DNA from: Talinum fruticosum
Lineage: Eukaryota; Streptophyta; Magnoliopsida; Caryophyllales; Talinaceae
Assembly (NCBI GenBank): GCA_021018815.1
Contig: JAITYX010000087.1
Span: 248,001-312,000, forward strand
DNA length: 64,000 nucleotides
Direction: 5' to 3'
Both the position numbers and the translations under genes were made by a program. Below are positions 45,833-58,479 of the stretch, piece by piece. Numbering within the stretch: the stretch's first letter is position 1; each line of letters starts with the position of its first letter. The notes beneath the pieces were generated by a model that was not told the DNA's origin, did not search any database, and saw nothing but the letters and a program-made list of their open reading frames with translations.

Positions 45833-48323
45833 GTGGTACGAAAAGAATGGGGGTTCATAGAGTTAAAAATGGACTACAAAATGACAATAGTAGAGTACGC
45901 TAATAAACTTATGGAGTTATCTAGGTATGACTCGGACCTAGTCATTATTGATAAAGTGAAGATGTTAAGGCTTGAGGAAGGCTTGCCTATTATATTCGAC
46001 ATTAACTCGAGAGTGATCTATCAAAGACTCGTCAAGGATTGTACGAGAGAATAGTAATCGTAGAGGTTGAATGAGCAGAGAGTGGACTAAGGGCTTTAAA
46101 TTCCGGAGACTCAAAGGGAGCTGAACAACACAAGTGAGATTATAGTTCAAGAGAAACATGTTACTAGTTTCGACAGGGGTCACTCATTGATCATCCCCGA
46201 ATCTTGGGGAAAATGTTGCCAAACAAATCACGCCCGCATCAAATTGTTGAATAGGTGGTAATAAATGTATGTGGTGTGGTAGCCTTGAACATTTAGTAAA
46301 CACTTTTCTACGAGGACAGTAAAGTTGTAGAGAAGGGAATTGTCGAGCCCTAATGATACCATGTGAAGAGATACTCTAGAAGTTGAAGAAAATGCTACCC
46401 ATAACTCAAATTCTTACCTTGCTCATGGAAGGTAAAAAGTATATCATCTATAGTGAGATGTTTAAAAACAGGTTAGGATGCGTATCAATACAAGACGATA
46501 AGGTCATAGCTTATACATCTCAACAACTCGGAACTATGTGCAAAGACTTATCCTACTCACGAATTTAAGTGGGCTACTGTTGGTTTGCTTTAAATGTTTG
46601 GAGGCATTACTTGCGTGGGGTAACATGTAAGATTTATATTGACCATCGGAGTTTGAAGTACATATGTACCCAAAAGAAGGTCAATCTGAGGCAATGCTGT
46701 TAGAAGAATTACTTTGGGGTTACAACTTACAAGTATAATATCACCTAATGAAACCGAATATAGTGACAAATGCATAGAGTACGGAGACAAAATACAAGTT
46801 GAACGTGATAATGACAACTTAGCTTGTGGCTATATGAAATCTCTACAATATAAGCATTGAGTCAATCTCGCATGAACAAATGAATGGGTTCCTAGCTGCA
46901 ATAGAGGTATGAGATATAATAATGAAGGGTATTGAGTTAGACCAAAACGATGATGTCGGGATGGAAAGGATTAGGAAAAATATTAAAAGGAAAAATCTCC
47001 TGGTTTCAAGGTATACATGAGGATGAAACCTTTCAGTCTTGTGTACTCGAAGAAAGAGGAGTTGAGGAGTAGAATTCTTGAGGAGACACACAATACACGA
47101 TATTTTATTTAGGAGGAACAAAATGTATATCGACCTCAAACGATATTTTGGAAGGGAATAATATGAAGGAAAATACCATAGAATATGCAGATAAGGGGTT
47201 GACTTGTCAAGTGGTTAAAGCCGAACCCCGAGAATCTGATAGGAATAAGGGACATCAACGTCCCGCTGGTAAGTTGAGATCGTTGGGGATCTCTACCTGG
47301 AAAAGAGGTTCAATTCCAATGGACTCGTCAAGAGATTGCCCTTGACTCGCTTCAAAGAAAATGCTATATAGGCAATTGTTGATCGCTTTACTAAATCTAT
47401 GCGTTTTGTACCAACACATGACACATGGAACGCAGAGATACCGGCACAGATGATATGTTAAAAGCTATGAGGTTATATGGAATATCGAAGAGCATCATAT
47501 CGGATAGCGACAAAAGGTTTCACATGAATTTTTGGGAAGTTCTATGGCAAGATTTCTGGACTAAATTGAGTTTTAGCAGTTTGTATCATCCGGAACTAAA
47601 CAGCAAGCCAGAAAAGTAAATCAAATATGCGAAGATATATTAAGAGCATGTATATTCGACTTTTAAGGAAAATTGGAAACCGACTTATCTTTGGTAGACT
47701 TATCCTATAATACAATTATCAAGTCATCGTTAAAATTACTCCATTTGGGGCATTGCATTGAAGAAAATACGTAACCCCATTATATTGAAGTGAGTTGAAC
47801 GACGCCTTGACTATAGGCCGGAGTGGACCTAAGGAACAACCGAAAAGATTAGTAAGATTTAAGACTACACCAAGAAAACTTAAAACGACAAACGAGCTAT
47901 ATAGATAAAAGTGTTTTGAAAGTATCTCCATTGGAAGGGGGTCAAAGATTCAAAGTTAAGGAAAAATCAAGTCCTAGGTATTGAGCCGGATGAGATTGTA
48001 ACGGAGCTCAATACGGTATCCTATATGTATTTATGCCATTTGAACCCGAATATGAGAATAACATTCTTCATATCTAGCAGCTCAAAGCGGTATATACTCA
48101 TTCCAAGCCATGACATTGTGACAGAGTTACTCCGGACTATAGGGTTAAGAAATTCCGCAATAAAAACAAATCCTTTGGTGGAGGTACTCGGACTAACCAT
48201 ACATCCTCGTAAGCCACATGGGAAACTCGAGGAGGATATGGGAAGTAAATACCCTCACTCATTTAAGGTAAGTTGCAAACCTCATTGCAGAAAGCTCAAG
48301 TTTCGAGGACGAAACTTATTTTA
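45833..48323 (+). pseudogene. Gypsy gag-pol remnant
   Basis: Pieces in order: a gag capsid-like segment (45833-46054, MTIVEYANKLMELSRY ... EEGLP); RNase H (46383-46700, YIIYSEMFKNRLGCVSIQDD, then [16 protein letters not shown]); integrase zinc region and core (47160-47640, GLTCQVVKAE, QRPAGKL, IVDRFTKSMRFVPTHD and a DKRF block); and a C-terminal segment ending KPHGKLEEDM...YPHSF and FRGRNLF at about 48323. Most of the RT domain is absent. Many stops and frameshifts are present. Confidence 0.85.
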
Positions 48324-48334
48324 AGGGGGAAGAC

Positions 48335-48871
48335 CGTAACAACCCAACCCTAAATCACATTATTTATTTTAAATCACATTATTTATTTTATTAATTACAC
48401 TATTTATATAATTGAGCGCGTGCACTTCAATTCGATATTTTGTATTTACATTATCCTTATACATGCGTTATACAGACTAAGGCAACGGAATGACCCTAAT
48501 AAAAATCTCATAATAAGATTGTAATTTGTGAACATCCTTACTTAAAACAAAATTAAAAGTAACGATAAAAGAAAACAAAATAAGTAAATAAAGAAATAAA
48601 TCAAAATAATAAAATAACCAAATTAGATTATTCTAAGGAAAAATCCAGAGAAAGAATTATCCGGAATATGTTAGACAGACTTAAAAATACATTCGAGCTC
48701 ATCCTCTCTCTCCCGTGCTCCTTCGTCCTCTCCTTCCCCGCCTCCTCTCGCATCTCCCCGCCTCCCCACACAATTCTCCCCTGGTCGGGCCGGTTCCGCG
48801 ACCGGCCGCCGCCAACACCGGGCGAAAGCCAACGCCAAGACCGGTCGGAGGCAACCGGCACCCCTCCCTCA
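48335..48871 (+). repeat. Truncated 3' LTR of the Gypsy element
   Basis: Starts CGTAACAACCC (T to C at the first base) after the purine tract TTAAGGGGGAAGA at 48321-48333. It matches the 5' LTR until CCCTCA at 48871, then changes abruptly to unrelated sequence. About 2.1 kb of LTR is missing. Confidence 0.85.
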
Positions 48872-50258
48872 TTTAGTTTGGATTTTTAATTGTCGATCAA
48901 GTTCAATTCAATTGGGGTTTCGGGTCATCGATTCGAGTTAGGTTACTTTTGTCGGTCTAACTCCATGGGAATTATTTAAATAGATGAATCATGTTAGAGA
49001 GTCTTGCATTGTACAAGTAAGGATTTAAAAGAGAGAAAATGGTAACCCTTACATGATGTGTTAATGTCGGCCCCACCTTGAAAGTTAATTATTGGCTCTC
49101 CCATTACAAATGCTCTAAAGTAATATGGTGATATGGCCGTTTAGTTTTTTAACAATTCCCATTAGGCCGCCGTTAAAAGATCTTGCATTTGCATGGATTA
49201 CAATTTATAAGTTCATCGACATTTTTACATGCTTGACTGTCGGCAATGTTAAATTATTTGGCTATTTCACATCTTATAAACTAAGGCAATAAGGCAGGGC
49301 AGGTCACGGAGTCAATCAATAAATGTGAATTAAAAGCATAAGTTGGGCGGACACAGAGCAAATAATTACTAATTATGGTTTGGCTTAGATCTATTCAAAT
49401 AATGACGAACAGCTCAACGAAAAAGTTGTGCTATTTGACCTCTGGACACATAGTCAAAATACTGACTTATTCTTTATTCTTTATTGTAGTTTTAAAACAA
49501 AGAAATTGGGCACTTGACAATTGGTTTCTAGCCTACGTAGAAAATGGTCGTGTGCATAACTGATGTCTGCTTTATAGCATCTCTTGCTTTCTTGTGAAGA
49601 TAGCAAATCCCGTTAACGACTTTGTAAAAAGTTTTGTGTGGGTGCATTACCATTTAATCCATCACAAACTAGGCAGGTAAGAAAAAGATTGGAAGTTTGT
49701 TAGTTACCAATTATGATGAGGAGACTCAAACTTTTACATATTAATAATATCTTGATTTTAATTAATTGATAATTATTTAATAAATTTTTGGGCTATATCA
49801 TGTTAAAAATGAGTTATTTTTGCTTAGATCACATTAAATTCCACAATTACTTTGTTAATAAAATGCAATCAATATTTATTATCAAAATGTTAAAAATAAT
49901 TCTATTTGCAATAGTGTTGCCATATTTTTTAGGTTAGTTTAAAGTAATTTTTTTATTTAAAAACCTGATAAAATACTTAGATAGGATGGGGTTCACCTCA
50001 TGTCATTTTGGACAACTATATATTTGGTTTTACAACAGTTTATCCAATTGCATAAGGGTCAATTTCGATCTATTACCCTTCCCTGCTTTTAGAGCTCTAT
50101 ATATGAATTTGCTATTATCTCTATCCATGTCTCAACACTCATGACGACTTTCAACTACGATTATAACAGAGATTGATACCTATAGTCATTTGGCTTCATA
50201 CTAGACACATAACAAGACAACAAATGTACAAAATGAGCTTATCAAAGTGTACATTTCT
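48872..50258. other. Intergenic sequence and CNGC 3' flank
   Basis: No gene or repeat could be supported. The right part should contain the CNGC 3' untranslated region. Confidence 0.5.
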
Positions 50259-53200
50259 TTACTCTTCATCAACAGAGAAATCAGGTTCAGCAGGCTTCTG
50301 CAATGCCTTGACACTTGAATCCAAACCGGAATGCTTACTACCCCCAACCCTTTTACTCGTAGCAAGTTTCTTAGCATACAAAGCAAACCCGGATTCTGCT
50401 CCGTGGGATCTACCCATGTCGAAATCTCCCTCACTTAAATCGGGTTCAGATGCCATCGAGTCCACTCTAGCCTTAAGCTGAGCTGCAATTTTCCTCTTTT
50501 TGTATCTCCTCCAAGCAGCCTGGATAAAACAGGCTGCCCATGTCCTCCAGTGGTGGGAGTAGAATCTGAACTTGTGCCTCAATTGCTTGCTGTGCAGCCT
50601 TCTGAATTGTGCAGCAACGAACTTTAAGTCATCTGCTCGGAGGGCAAACGCCTCAACTTCCGAGATAGCCTTGACTGTTCTGGTTGAGGAGGGAAGGATC
50701 ACACTAGGCCGGGGTCCAGTGCCCATGTTAGGAGCTCCTCCCCGCAAAAGTCCCCAGGCCCTATCCTGCATGAGTTGAAGAACCCTGTTCGCCCTCCATT
50801 GGTGGTGTACGAGTCTAAGTGGCCTCTGATTATGAAGAGCATCTCGCTCACCGGGTCCCCTCCCGGACTAGGAAGGTTCCTTCAGTGCATAGAGCGGGTT
50901 TTAGCCTCTCACATATCGCGTCTAGCATCCGCTCATCCATTTGGTCAAATAGAGGCACCTGTTCAGGAGCAGAACCAGCAAAAATGTTGATTAGGTGATC
51001 AAAGGAAAGTGTATATCTTGCTAATGCCTTTTGCTACTCCTTACTCTCCTCCCAAAAGAGGCCTGAGCACTAGCTAGCTATAGAAGCTATAAGTTTGGTT
51101 TAGTTTTTTCTTTTGACAAATCATACCATATCCAATCATTAACGCAAAGCAACCCCCCAAAAAAATTAAATAAAAGGTTGGAAACCTACTGATATCCACA
51201 GTGGTAGTAACTTACCCGACGGACAAGATCAAGACAAAGATGGCGTTTGATATCCCTACGTAGGTCCATAGGAAGGCCTTTCAGTATAGCTTCCTCATCA
51301 ACCCCCTCGTAGCAGCCCATTTATATTGATCATACCTCCGGACTGACTGTTTTAGCTCCGGAGGCAGCTGCCTGTGATGCATCCACTGCTCTGTGTCAGT
51401 CCGTCTGATCCTCCATTCTTCCAATCGGACAGTTGTTGACTGCAGATATGTCTGCAGTCACAAGCATGTAGTCCTTGTTAGATTCTAAGATGCAAAGAAG
51501 AGTGGACATTCTTTTTGAAGCAGAAAAAGAGACATGAATGTTTCAAACATAATGAAGCGTTACCTGCATGTTGCCTATAAGAAGTGCAAATAAGACTAAA
51601 CCAAGGGTAGCAACTATGATGGCGAAAGTTATTTCCCCAACTGACGTGCTTGTCATTAGATCCTGGCCAAGAGAACTGCATAAATTGATAGTGGAGAAAA
51701 TGATTTAGATACTGGGAACAATTGGAAGCGCTAAGTGTGCATAAGAACACAGAATGTTTCTAGAGTAGGCAATATTGGCACTATCCAATATTCAATCTGA
51801 ATAACTTGAAACATAACGTACCAAATCTAAACCTTTCAGGTTTCAGTCTGAGATCAAATTTGTTCTATCCAATCAAACCAACTATCAATATTTCTCAGTT
51901 GCATATACTGCATTCCGTTCAAAAGTTCTCCAGGAAGTAAATTTGAATATAACCAGGGAAAATTATCAAAAAAAAAATTCGTCTATCGTGAAACAAAACT
52001 GACTCAAAAATTCCATTCACCGAGTCTAAACACACTGAATGACCCACTTCCTAGGTTCATGATTCACTGAGGTTCTCTGCTTCTACACATTTGATCAGTA
52101 TGTGCGTTCTACGAAGTTTGGCAAGAGATCGAAAGCATTACCTCAAGTTCTTGAGACCCCACCAAAGGCAGTAGAAGTACTTGTTGAAGAAGGGTGAGAA
52201 TGTGACACCAGAAGTTAGAGCCTCGCCATATATGCCAAATGGGAAATCACTTTTATCAGGATTGCATAAACTTGTGATATTGCTTGATTTAAACCAGTCT
52301 GCTCTCTTTGCTTCATTGATTTTTCTGCAGTCGAAGAATACATGCTGACACATTCTTCTTTCCCCGTCACAGGCATGTCGCCAACACCCCTCTTGCCTCT
52401 CAATTGCTAAGAGGTACCAGCAAGCTCCTAAAACCTTTAGGAATCAACCAACATTAGAAACAAAAAATATGTAGCAATAAATTTTAGTACAATATTAAGA
52501 GCTGGATATCCCTTCTCAACATGAAGATCGAAACTGATGTTGAAACAACACAACACAAATCTCTTAGAACTTCATCTTTTCAGATCGAAACTGATGTTGA
52601 AACAACACAACACAAAATCACTTAGACCATTTCCAGTGTACTAAAGAAACGCTTGCCTGACTCCGAACTCTTGAGGATGATCAGATAATACATATATAGG
52701 TCTCTTAAATAGTAGTATGTCCTACCCAGATGAACAATTCCATATGGACAGTAGTTTTTTTGTTTTCGCACTATAAAGTAATAAAGCAAAATGTTTCATT
52801 GAACTGTCATATGGTAATGTTTTCTGCATAGGCAAACCTTGCAGTTTGGTTTGATTTACATAACATAATCACTTAATGTCCTTGTTTCATTTTTTTAAAA
52901 AAACTCGTCAAATGAACAACAAAATACAGGAGAAGGTAAAATCATTATGAATAAGAAATAGAATAACACAAAAATTTCACAGAACCATCAGAACACAATA
53001 TGGCTGTGGGATGCTAACTAATTATACACCATTGTTGGGTACGTTTATAAAACTCTAAATCTTAAGGAATTTTTCTTAATCAAGGGGGAGAACATAGCAA
53101 ACGCCATGCAGAAACTACTGTGCAGTAAAACTGATTTAACATAAATTAAATAGTAGAAGTTAACAGTTAATTTGTAAGGAAACTTACATGGCTCGCAAGT

Positions 53201-53850
53201 ATGAAAAGCATGAGGTTATATGCGGCTCCAGCCCAAGCAGTCTCAGTGACAACTCCAGTTGCCTTGACAATTTGGGAAGACAGGGGAAATATCAGGAATA
53301 GCCTTGGAAGGTACTGACATATCAGGATAAACCGCAGCACATTCTTTGTGTTCATCATCATCGACCCACTTAGGTTTGGAATCACTCCCCATATCAACAC
53401 CTAAATAACATAATTACAAGTAAAGATATGCATAGAGTGCACATAGACTTCTTCAAACAAAAATTGGGTGTTAGAATACTTGTTTTAATTAATAGACTAC
53501 TGCAAAATTATATCCAAACTGAATAACCAGAAACCACTTCTCAATAGTAATAAGATAAGAATTGAAATCAAAATGCCCGTCCTTACCTCACCTCAATGCT
53601 CCAACAAGTCATTTTACACAGTTCAGCTAAACCGCAAATTCGATTTGAATGAACCGACCTAAACCCAAACTAGTGGACATGAAATTTTTTATTTGTTCTA
53701 ACCACCCGATTCAAATGAACCAGACTGAACCCAAACCGGTACCCCAATAACGCGCGATATGAACCAATTCAAATAAAGTGACTTGAACCTGAGTAAATAG
53801 AAATTGAATATAATCGAAACTGGACAACCCATGTACTCTGACAAGTAGGG

Positions 53851-53886
<36 letters not shown>

Positions 53887-54601
53887 CCTGAGGGAGAGGG
53901 AGAGCAGCAATGAGGTCGATGAAGAAGCCACCCTTGAAGTATCGAACGGCGATCTTCCAAGGGTCGACGACGAGCTCCCCTTCCGAAAATCCGGGAGGAC
54001 GGTGCCACATAAGCAGTGCGGAACTTAACATAAATCTGAGCCACATAAAAGACGTCGGCAACTGATCGTACAACGGTTAGGATGAGCTCCAACGTCATCT
54101 CAATCTCAATGCACGTGACCTTGTCTCTCACGGAAGGGAGGAAGAAGAAGAGGGGGTCAACAAAGAGCGATACCAAACACGCCACTAGCAGCACCTTATT
54201 CCATTTATGGATGGTTTCCCTCGAGGATCTAGAATCTTCCTCTTCACCCTCTCATAGTCTTCAGAAAACACTCTCGAAAGCACTTTGGTTCTCAGAGACA
54301 ATGGCGACGATGATGTTGCTGAAGACGATGACGTTGACTCCTTTTAGTGGTCTTAAATGATTCCGGTGGTTGTACCTTCGCCGCTTCGATATTGTATCTG
54401 TGTTTTATTGACACTGGGTGCTGCTGGTGATGGTACTGGTCATCGTTTTTGTCTGTAAATTTTCCGGACTCCACATCGTCCTGAAACCTGTACCATGTTG
54501 AAGTGGTAATAACGGGCACACAAATTAAAACCTCATAGTTTGAGGAAAAGAAAAGGAGGTAAAACAACTAACCTTACAGATCTCGATTTTCCATATGCCA
54601 T
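50259..54601 (-). CDS. Cyclic nucleotide-gated cation channel, group III (CNGC14-17 type), with homopolymer frameshifts
   Basis: A membrane Ca2+-permeable channel gated by cNMP and regulated by calmodulin. Seven exons on the minus strand: 54601-54573, 54487-53888, 53400-53188, 52434-52142, 51675-51564, 51451-51216, 50958-50259, all GT-AG. Exon 1 codes MAYGKSRSVR. Exon 2 codes the N-terminus and S1-S3 (VACLVSLFVDPLFFFLP). Exon 3 codes S4-S5 (NTKNVLRFILICQYLPRLFL). Exon 4 has the pore region (FFNKYFYCLWWGLKNL). Exon 5 has S6. Exons 6-7 code the C-linker, the cyclic-nucleotide-binding domain and the IQ-type site FIQAAWRRYKKRK, ending at SVDEE. The expected length is about 729 residues. The frame is lost at six sites (54342-54345, 54215-54217, 53977-53980, 51302-51306, 50857-50860, 50711-50714), each a missing base or two in a single-base run. 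Otherwise every conserved block is intact. It is either a recent pseudogene or, more likely, an intact gene with sequencing errors. Confidence 0.9.
53852..53881. repeat. (GA)n microsatellite next to a CNGC splice donor
   Basis: About 14 GA units on the plus strand, i.e. (TC)n in the transcript, starting a few bases after the exon 2 donor (CAG/GTAATAC). Confidence 0.95.
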
Positions 54602-57600
54602 TGCTTGCCAATATATATATTTATCAGATTAACAACACAATGGAATAGTAATTAAGAGGGAGACTGTATAAATGGATGCATATCCATGAATATTTGGACA
54701 AGTGAGATTGTGAACAATGGATGGACGAACTAATTAAAGAGGGAGTGGATCAAATGGAAAAAGAAGAGGGGGAGAAGGTAGAAAGCAAAATGAGAGTTTT
54801 TTTTTTTCTTGTTTTGCTTCAACAAGAGTCATGTGAGAAAGCAGACATCATATAATAATAAAGAAGTGAACTAATAGCTCTCTATCTGGTCATATGAAGA
54901 AAAAAATAAAAGAAAAATGATGAGACTTTGAAGATTTCTCAGCTTTTTTGGCTGTTGTGTGAGGAAAGTCTAAGTCAAAGGTGTTGGTGTCAAAGGATTT
55001 TCTTTAACAATTGGAAAACAGATGCGATGGATGAATTATTTATTAAGGAAATGTCATCCCACAATATTGAATAGATGCACCATAAGTCCATGCATATTAT
55101 ACAAAGACAGCGATGTATGATTATGAGATGATACATTTATGAAGCGTAGTGTGCATCTGTCCTCACTTATGCACTTTACTCTTGTTTTAATCATATAGAT
55201 ATGGCCATAATCTCGTGCATTTAGTTACATATCAAATTGATTTTTTGTTTATAATTGACTTGACACTTGTTGCGTTTTCATTCAATTTAATTCAATGTAT
55301 TTAATAATTATTACATAATTGTAATATTTTTTTCATGACATATATATATATATATAACACAAAACTAATACCATATGTATAATGCAAATCAAATGTGTTA
55401 AAAGATAAGAATCATTTGTTTAATCATCTTGTATTATACTCGTATGTAATGTTTAGTTGGTTGTAATTAACCTTACAAAAATAAGTTAGTAATTATCTTT
55501 CTATTATCTTACTTAGTTGAATTACAAGCACTCGAAATACGAATAATAAAAAATATTGTCACAAGTGGTGTTATTATAGTTGCATTAAAAGGTTAATTAC
55601 ATTATATTATTGTCTAAACAAACGTTGCTAACACTTTATTTACACCATCACTATAGTAAGATATATTTGTTTTTATCAAATATCAATGTACTCAGATATT
55701 AATATAAATAAAACTTCATCTAATGAAATATAAGACTTAGATCCATTTCTTTTTAACCGTAAGAAATTGTAAAAAATATAATAAGTTGTAAGATAATTGT
55801 AAAAATTATAAACAGTTGTAAAAAATATAAGATTGTAAATTAAAGTTAAAAAGAACATAGCATTAATCTAGCTAGTGTAAAATATAAAAGAGAAGCATTA
55901 TTAACTCTGAATATAGGTGTCCATGAAAAAGACTTCATTTGCACAAAGGAATAATTTATAGTACTGAAAATATTAAGATGACACATTGACAAATTACACA
56001 AAGATTGATATACTGAAAATATCATTTTAGTTATAAGTTAAAAGGGAGGCATATGAGTTCGATAATAAGATAAGATTTATAATTTTGTTTACAATAAATA
56101 CTTAAAAACATAAAAAAAAAATACTTTTTCATTGAGGGGAAAATAGTTATAACGTTATGATTCATAATTAATGTTGGAACTAGAAATAATGTTAGACAAG
56201 GTATTAATTTCTCCATAAACTTGTTGCACCTTATACAAATAATTGAAAAAGAAAATACTTAGGTTGAGGCAACTCATCTTGTGTGGACCCTTTTTCATAT
56301 TTTTGGGTGGCATGCCCATCCACAAAAGTGTTTTATGATCATTTAGTTTTTTGTCCAACGCGGAAGAAAGAAACCAAGAAATAAAAAAAGAAAAAAACAT
56401 ATATTCCTCTGTAAGTTTTATTTTTTGATGTCCAAAAATGTCTTTATATAGTAAAAAAAAGAAATTTCATTTGGAAGTTGTGAGTAATAAATGATATTTT
56501 TTAAAATTTTTATCTCTCCAAAGTTTGACAAAATTTGAGCGACAAAGGGTGTATTTCATATTTGGAAGATTCAGCTAGATGCTTTAATAAGAAATAGTTT
56601 CCTACAATTTGTATATGATCACCTTGTGAGTATAGGATTCTGTATACTCCCAACTGTCACATGAATTTTTTCTATATGAAAAGAAAATATCACGCTTTTC
56701 ACATTATCCTTCTCTACTCTTTCACTTTCTTTCTCCTCTATCTATGCAATTCTGTATTTTTCTTTCCAAAAACTTTGATCGATTTTAATCGATTTCTATC
56801 CATAGACTTCAATTGATTTCTTTCTCTTTTCTAGAAATTTTGAATGATTTTAATATTCATGAATTCTAATCTATTCCATCCATAGATTTTGATTAATTTC
56901 GATCTAGAAATTTCGATGAAGAAATTAAGGATTAGAGGCAATTCTTATATTGATTTAAGATCTAGAAATTTCTTTGTGACTTTGATTGATTCAGGTCGAT
57001 TTCGTTCTTTAAACCCTAGAAATCTAAAATTCATGTTTATTTGTTTATTTTTGACAATTACAATACTTCCTAATCAATATTTTTATAATATCTAATGCAT
57101 TATTTAATGCTAATCCATTTTCTTACAATGTTGTTTAAATTTTTTCTTATTGTGATTCTTTTTTATTTTTTATTTTTAATGAGTCGTTATTTGCATGTTG
57201 TTTTTAAAGATTATTGAATATTTTGTGTGTATATCATATTTATTTTTGTGTTCATTAGCATATTTTGTAGTGTACATGTTTTTAATAAACAAATTTCATG
57301 TAAGATTTATTTTAGTTGTATTTCATTTTTAGTGTACTTTAGAAATATGTTTAGTATATGTTATATATGTATTTTATTAACAATGTTACTTTTGTGTACA
57401 TTAATTTTGTGTTTAGTGTACATGTATTTATTTAAGAAAATTAAGTCTTTGATTTAATTATATTTTATTTTAAATGTATATTAGACTATTGTACACTAAG
57501 AAATATATTATTGTTCACTAAAATAGAGTTATTGTTATTATTGTTCTTACTAATGTTGCTTTCTTCTTCTTCTTTTTTTTCCTGGTAGAAAATTGTACCA

Positions 57601-57653
57601 ATACACTATCCTGAAGACTATTGTACACTACTTAGCAGAATATTATCATACAT
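54602..57653. other. CNGC upstream region and AT-rich intergenic DNA
   Basis: The CNGC promoter must lie at its left end on the minus strand. No further gene is supported. A short (TA)n run lies near 55340-55356. The motif TTGTACACTA and variants start to appear from about 57220. Confidence 0.5.
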
Positions 57654-57835
57654 TAAGGGAGTGTTTGGTTGGGGGAAATATTTTCCTAGGAAATTATTTT
57701 CTATGGGAAAATAATTTCCAAGGAAAATCATTTTCCACCCATATTTTCCTTTGTTTGGTAGAAGGAAAATAATTTTCTAAAAAATTATTTTCCTTTGTTT
57801 GGTAGAAAGGAATATAATTTATTTTCAAGGAATAT

Positions 57836-58479
57836 GGCAAGGGACTTGACATAGGAAGCGAGCTCCTCCAACGAACCGAATTTACTTCCATCTATTATTG
57901 AATTTGGGGGAACGAAATCCCATACATTTGGTGCCCCGAAATAGATGGGGACAGCTCCCGAGTCCAGGGCGTAGAACAGCTTCTCGATGACATAGCTCTC
58001 GGTCATGGTGTTCTCAATGGCCAGGACAAACTTGTAGTGAGACATTGCACAGTGGAGATGATCCCACCATTTTGGGGTTGAATTTGAATCTGTTGCACAT
58101 TCCGGGTACATGGAAAGTGCCATGTCCGGTCCACCCACATTGTTTAAGCACTTTCCAAATGAGTGATGGGGTAATAAGTTGAGAAGTTTCTTGGCACGGT
58201 CGTTTCTTTCTCGGAAGACATCGGGATGATGACCAATATACAAGAATATCCTGGAAGTTATGAAGAATGCGACTTAGTTTTGGAAATCAGGAAGAGAGAA
58301 GATGTGGCATTGGTGAGTGCGGAAAGGACAGGGGAGAAGGGAATAAACACTTACATTCTTCTTCCATGAAGACACGTGATAATTTCGATTATTGTGGAAA
58401 AAGGCACCAGCATATGTCGCTTGAACATCGTCTTTGGCATGATAACTAACAAAGATATCGTCATGGCCTCGATCGTCTC
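57836..58479 (-). pseudogene. Captured fragment of an alpha-1,4-fucosyltransferase gene (GT10, FUT13-like)
   Basis: Two exon-like parts on the minus strand. 58479-58355 codes DIFVSYHAKDDVQATYAG and FHNNRNYHVSSWKKN, ending at a GTAAGT donor. 58250-57836 begins after an AG acceptor with DILVYWSSSRCLP. After a one-base frame break it continues as RAKKLLNLLPHHSFGKCLNN and VLAIENTMTESYVIEKLFYA, the GT10 donor-binding signature, then DSGAVPIYFGAPNVWDFVPP and DGSKFGSLEELASYVKSLA. The text is that of plant Golgi alpha-1,4-fucosyltransferase, which makes Lewis a epitopes on N-glycans. It stops at the element's inner terminal sequence, so the protein C-terminus is missing. It cannot encode the enzyme. 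Confidence 0.85.

Larger units (their letters stand above)
42306..48871 (+). mobile_element. Gypsy (chromovirus-like) LTR retrotransposon, decayed, inserted into the Mutator gene
   Basis: It has a complete 5' LTR, a tRNA-Met primer binding site, gag, RNase H and integrase remnants, a polypurine tract and a 3' LTR that stops after about 537 bp. The two LTR starts are nearly identical over 530 bp. The integrase after RNase H marks Gypsy; the C-terminal block and PBS fit the Tekay/Del group (inference). Both ends lack a testable TSD because the right LTR is truncated. Confidence 0.88.

Noticed and set aside
54082..54360. Plus-strand 92-residue ORF opposite CNGC exon 2
   Set aside because: Antisense shadow of a conserved coding exon.
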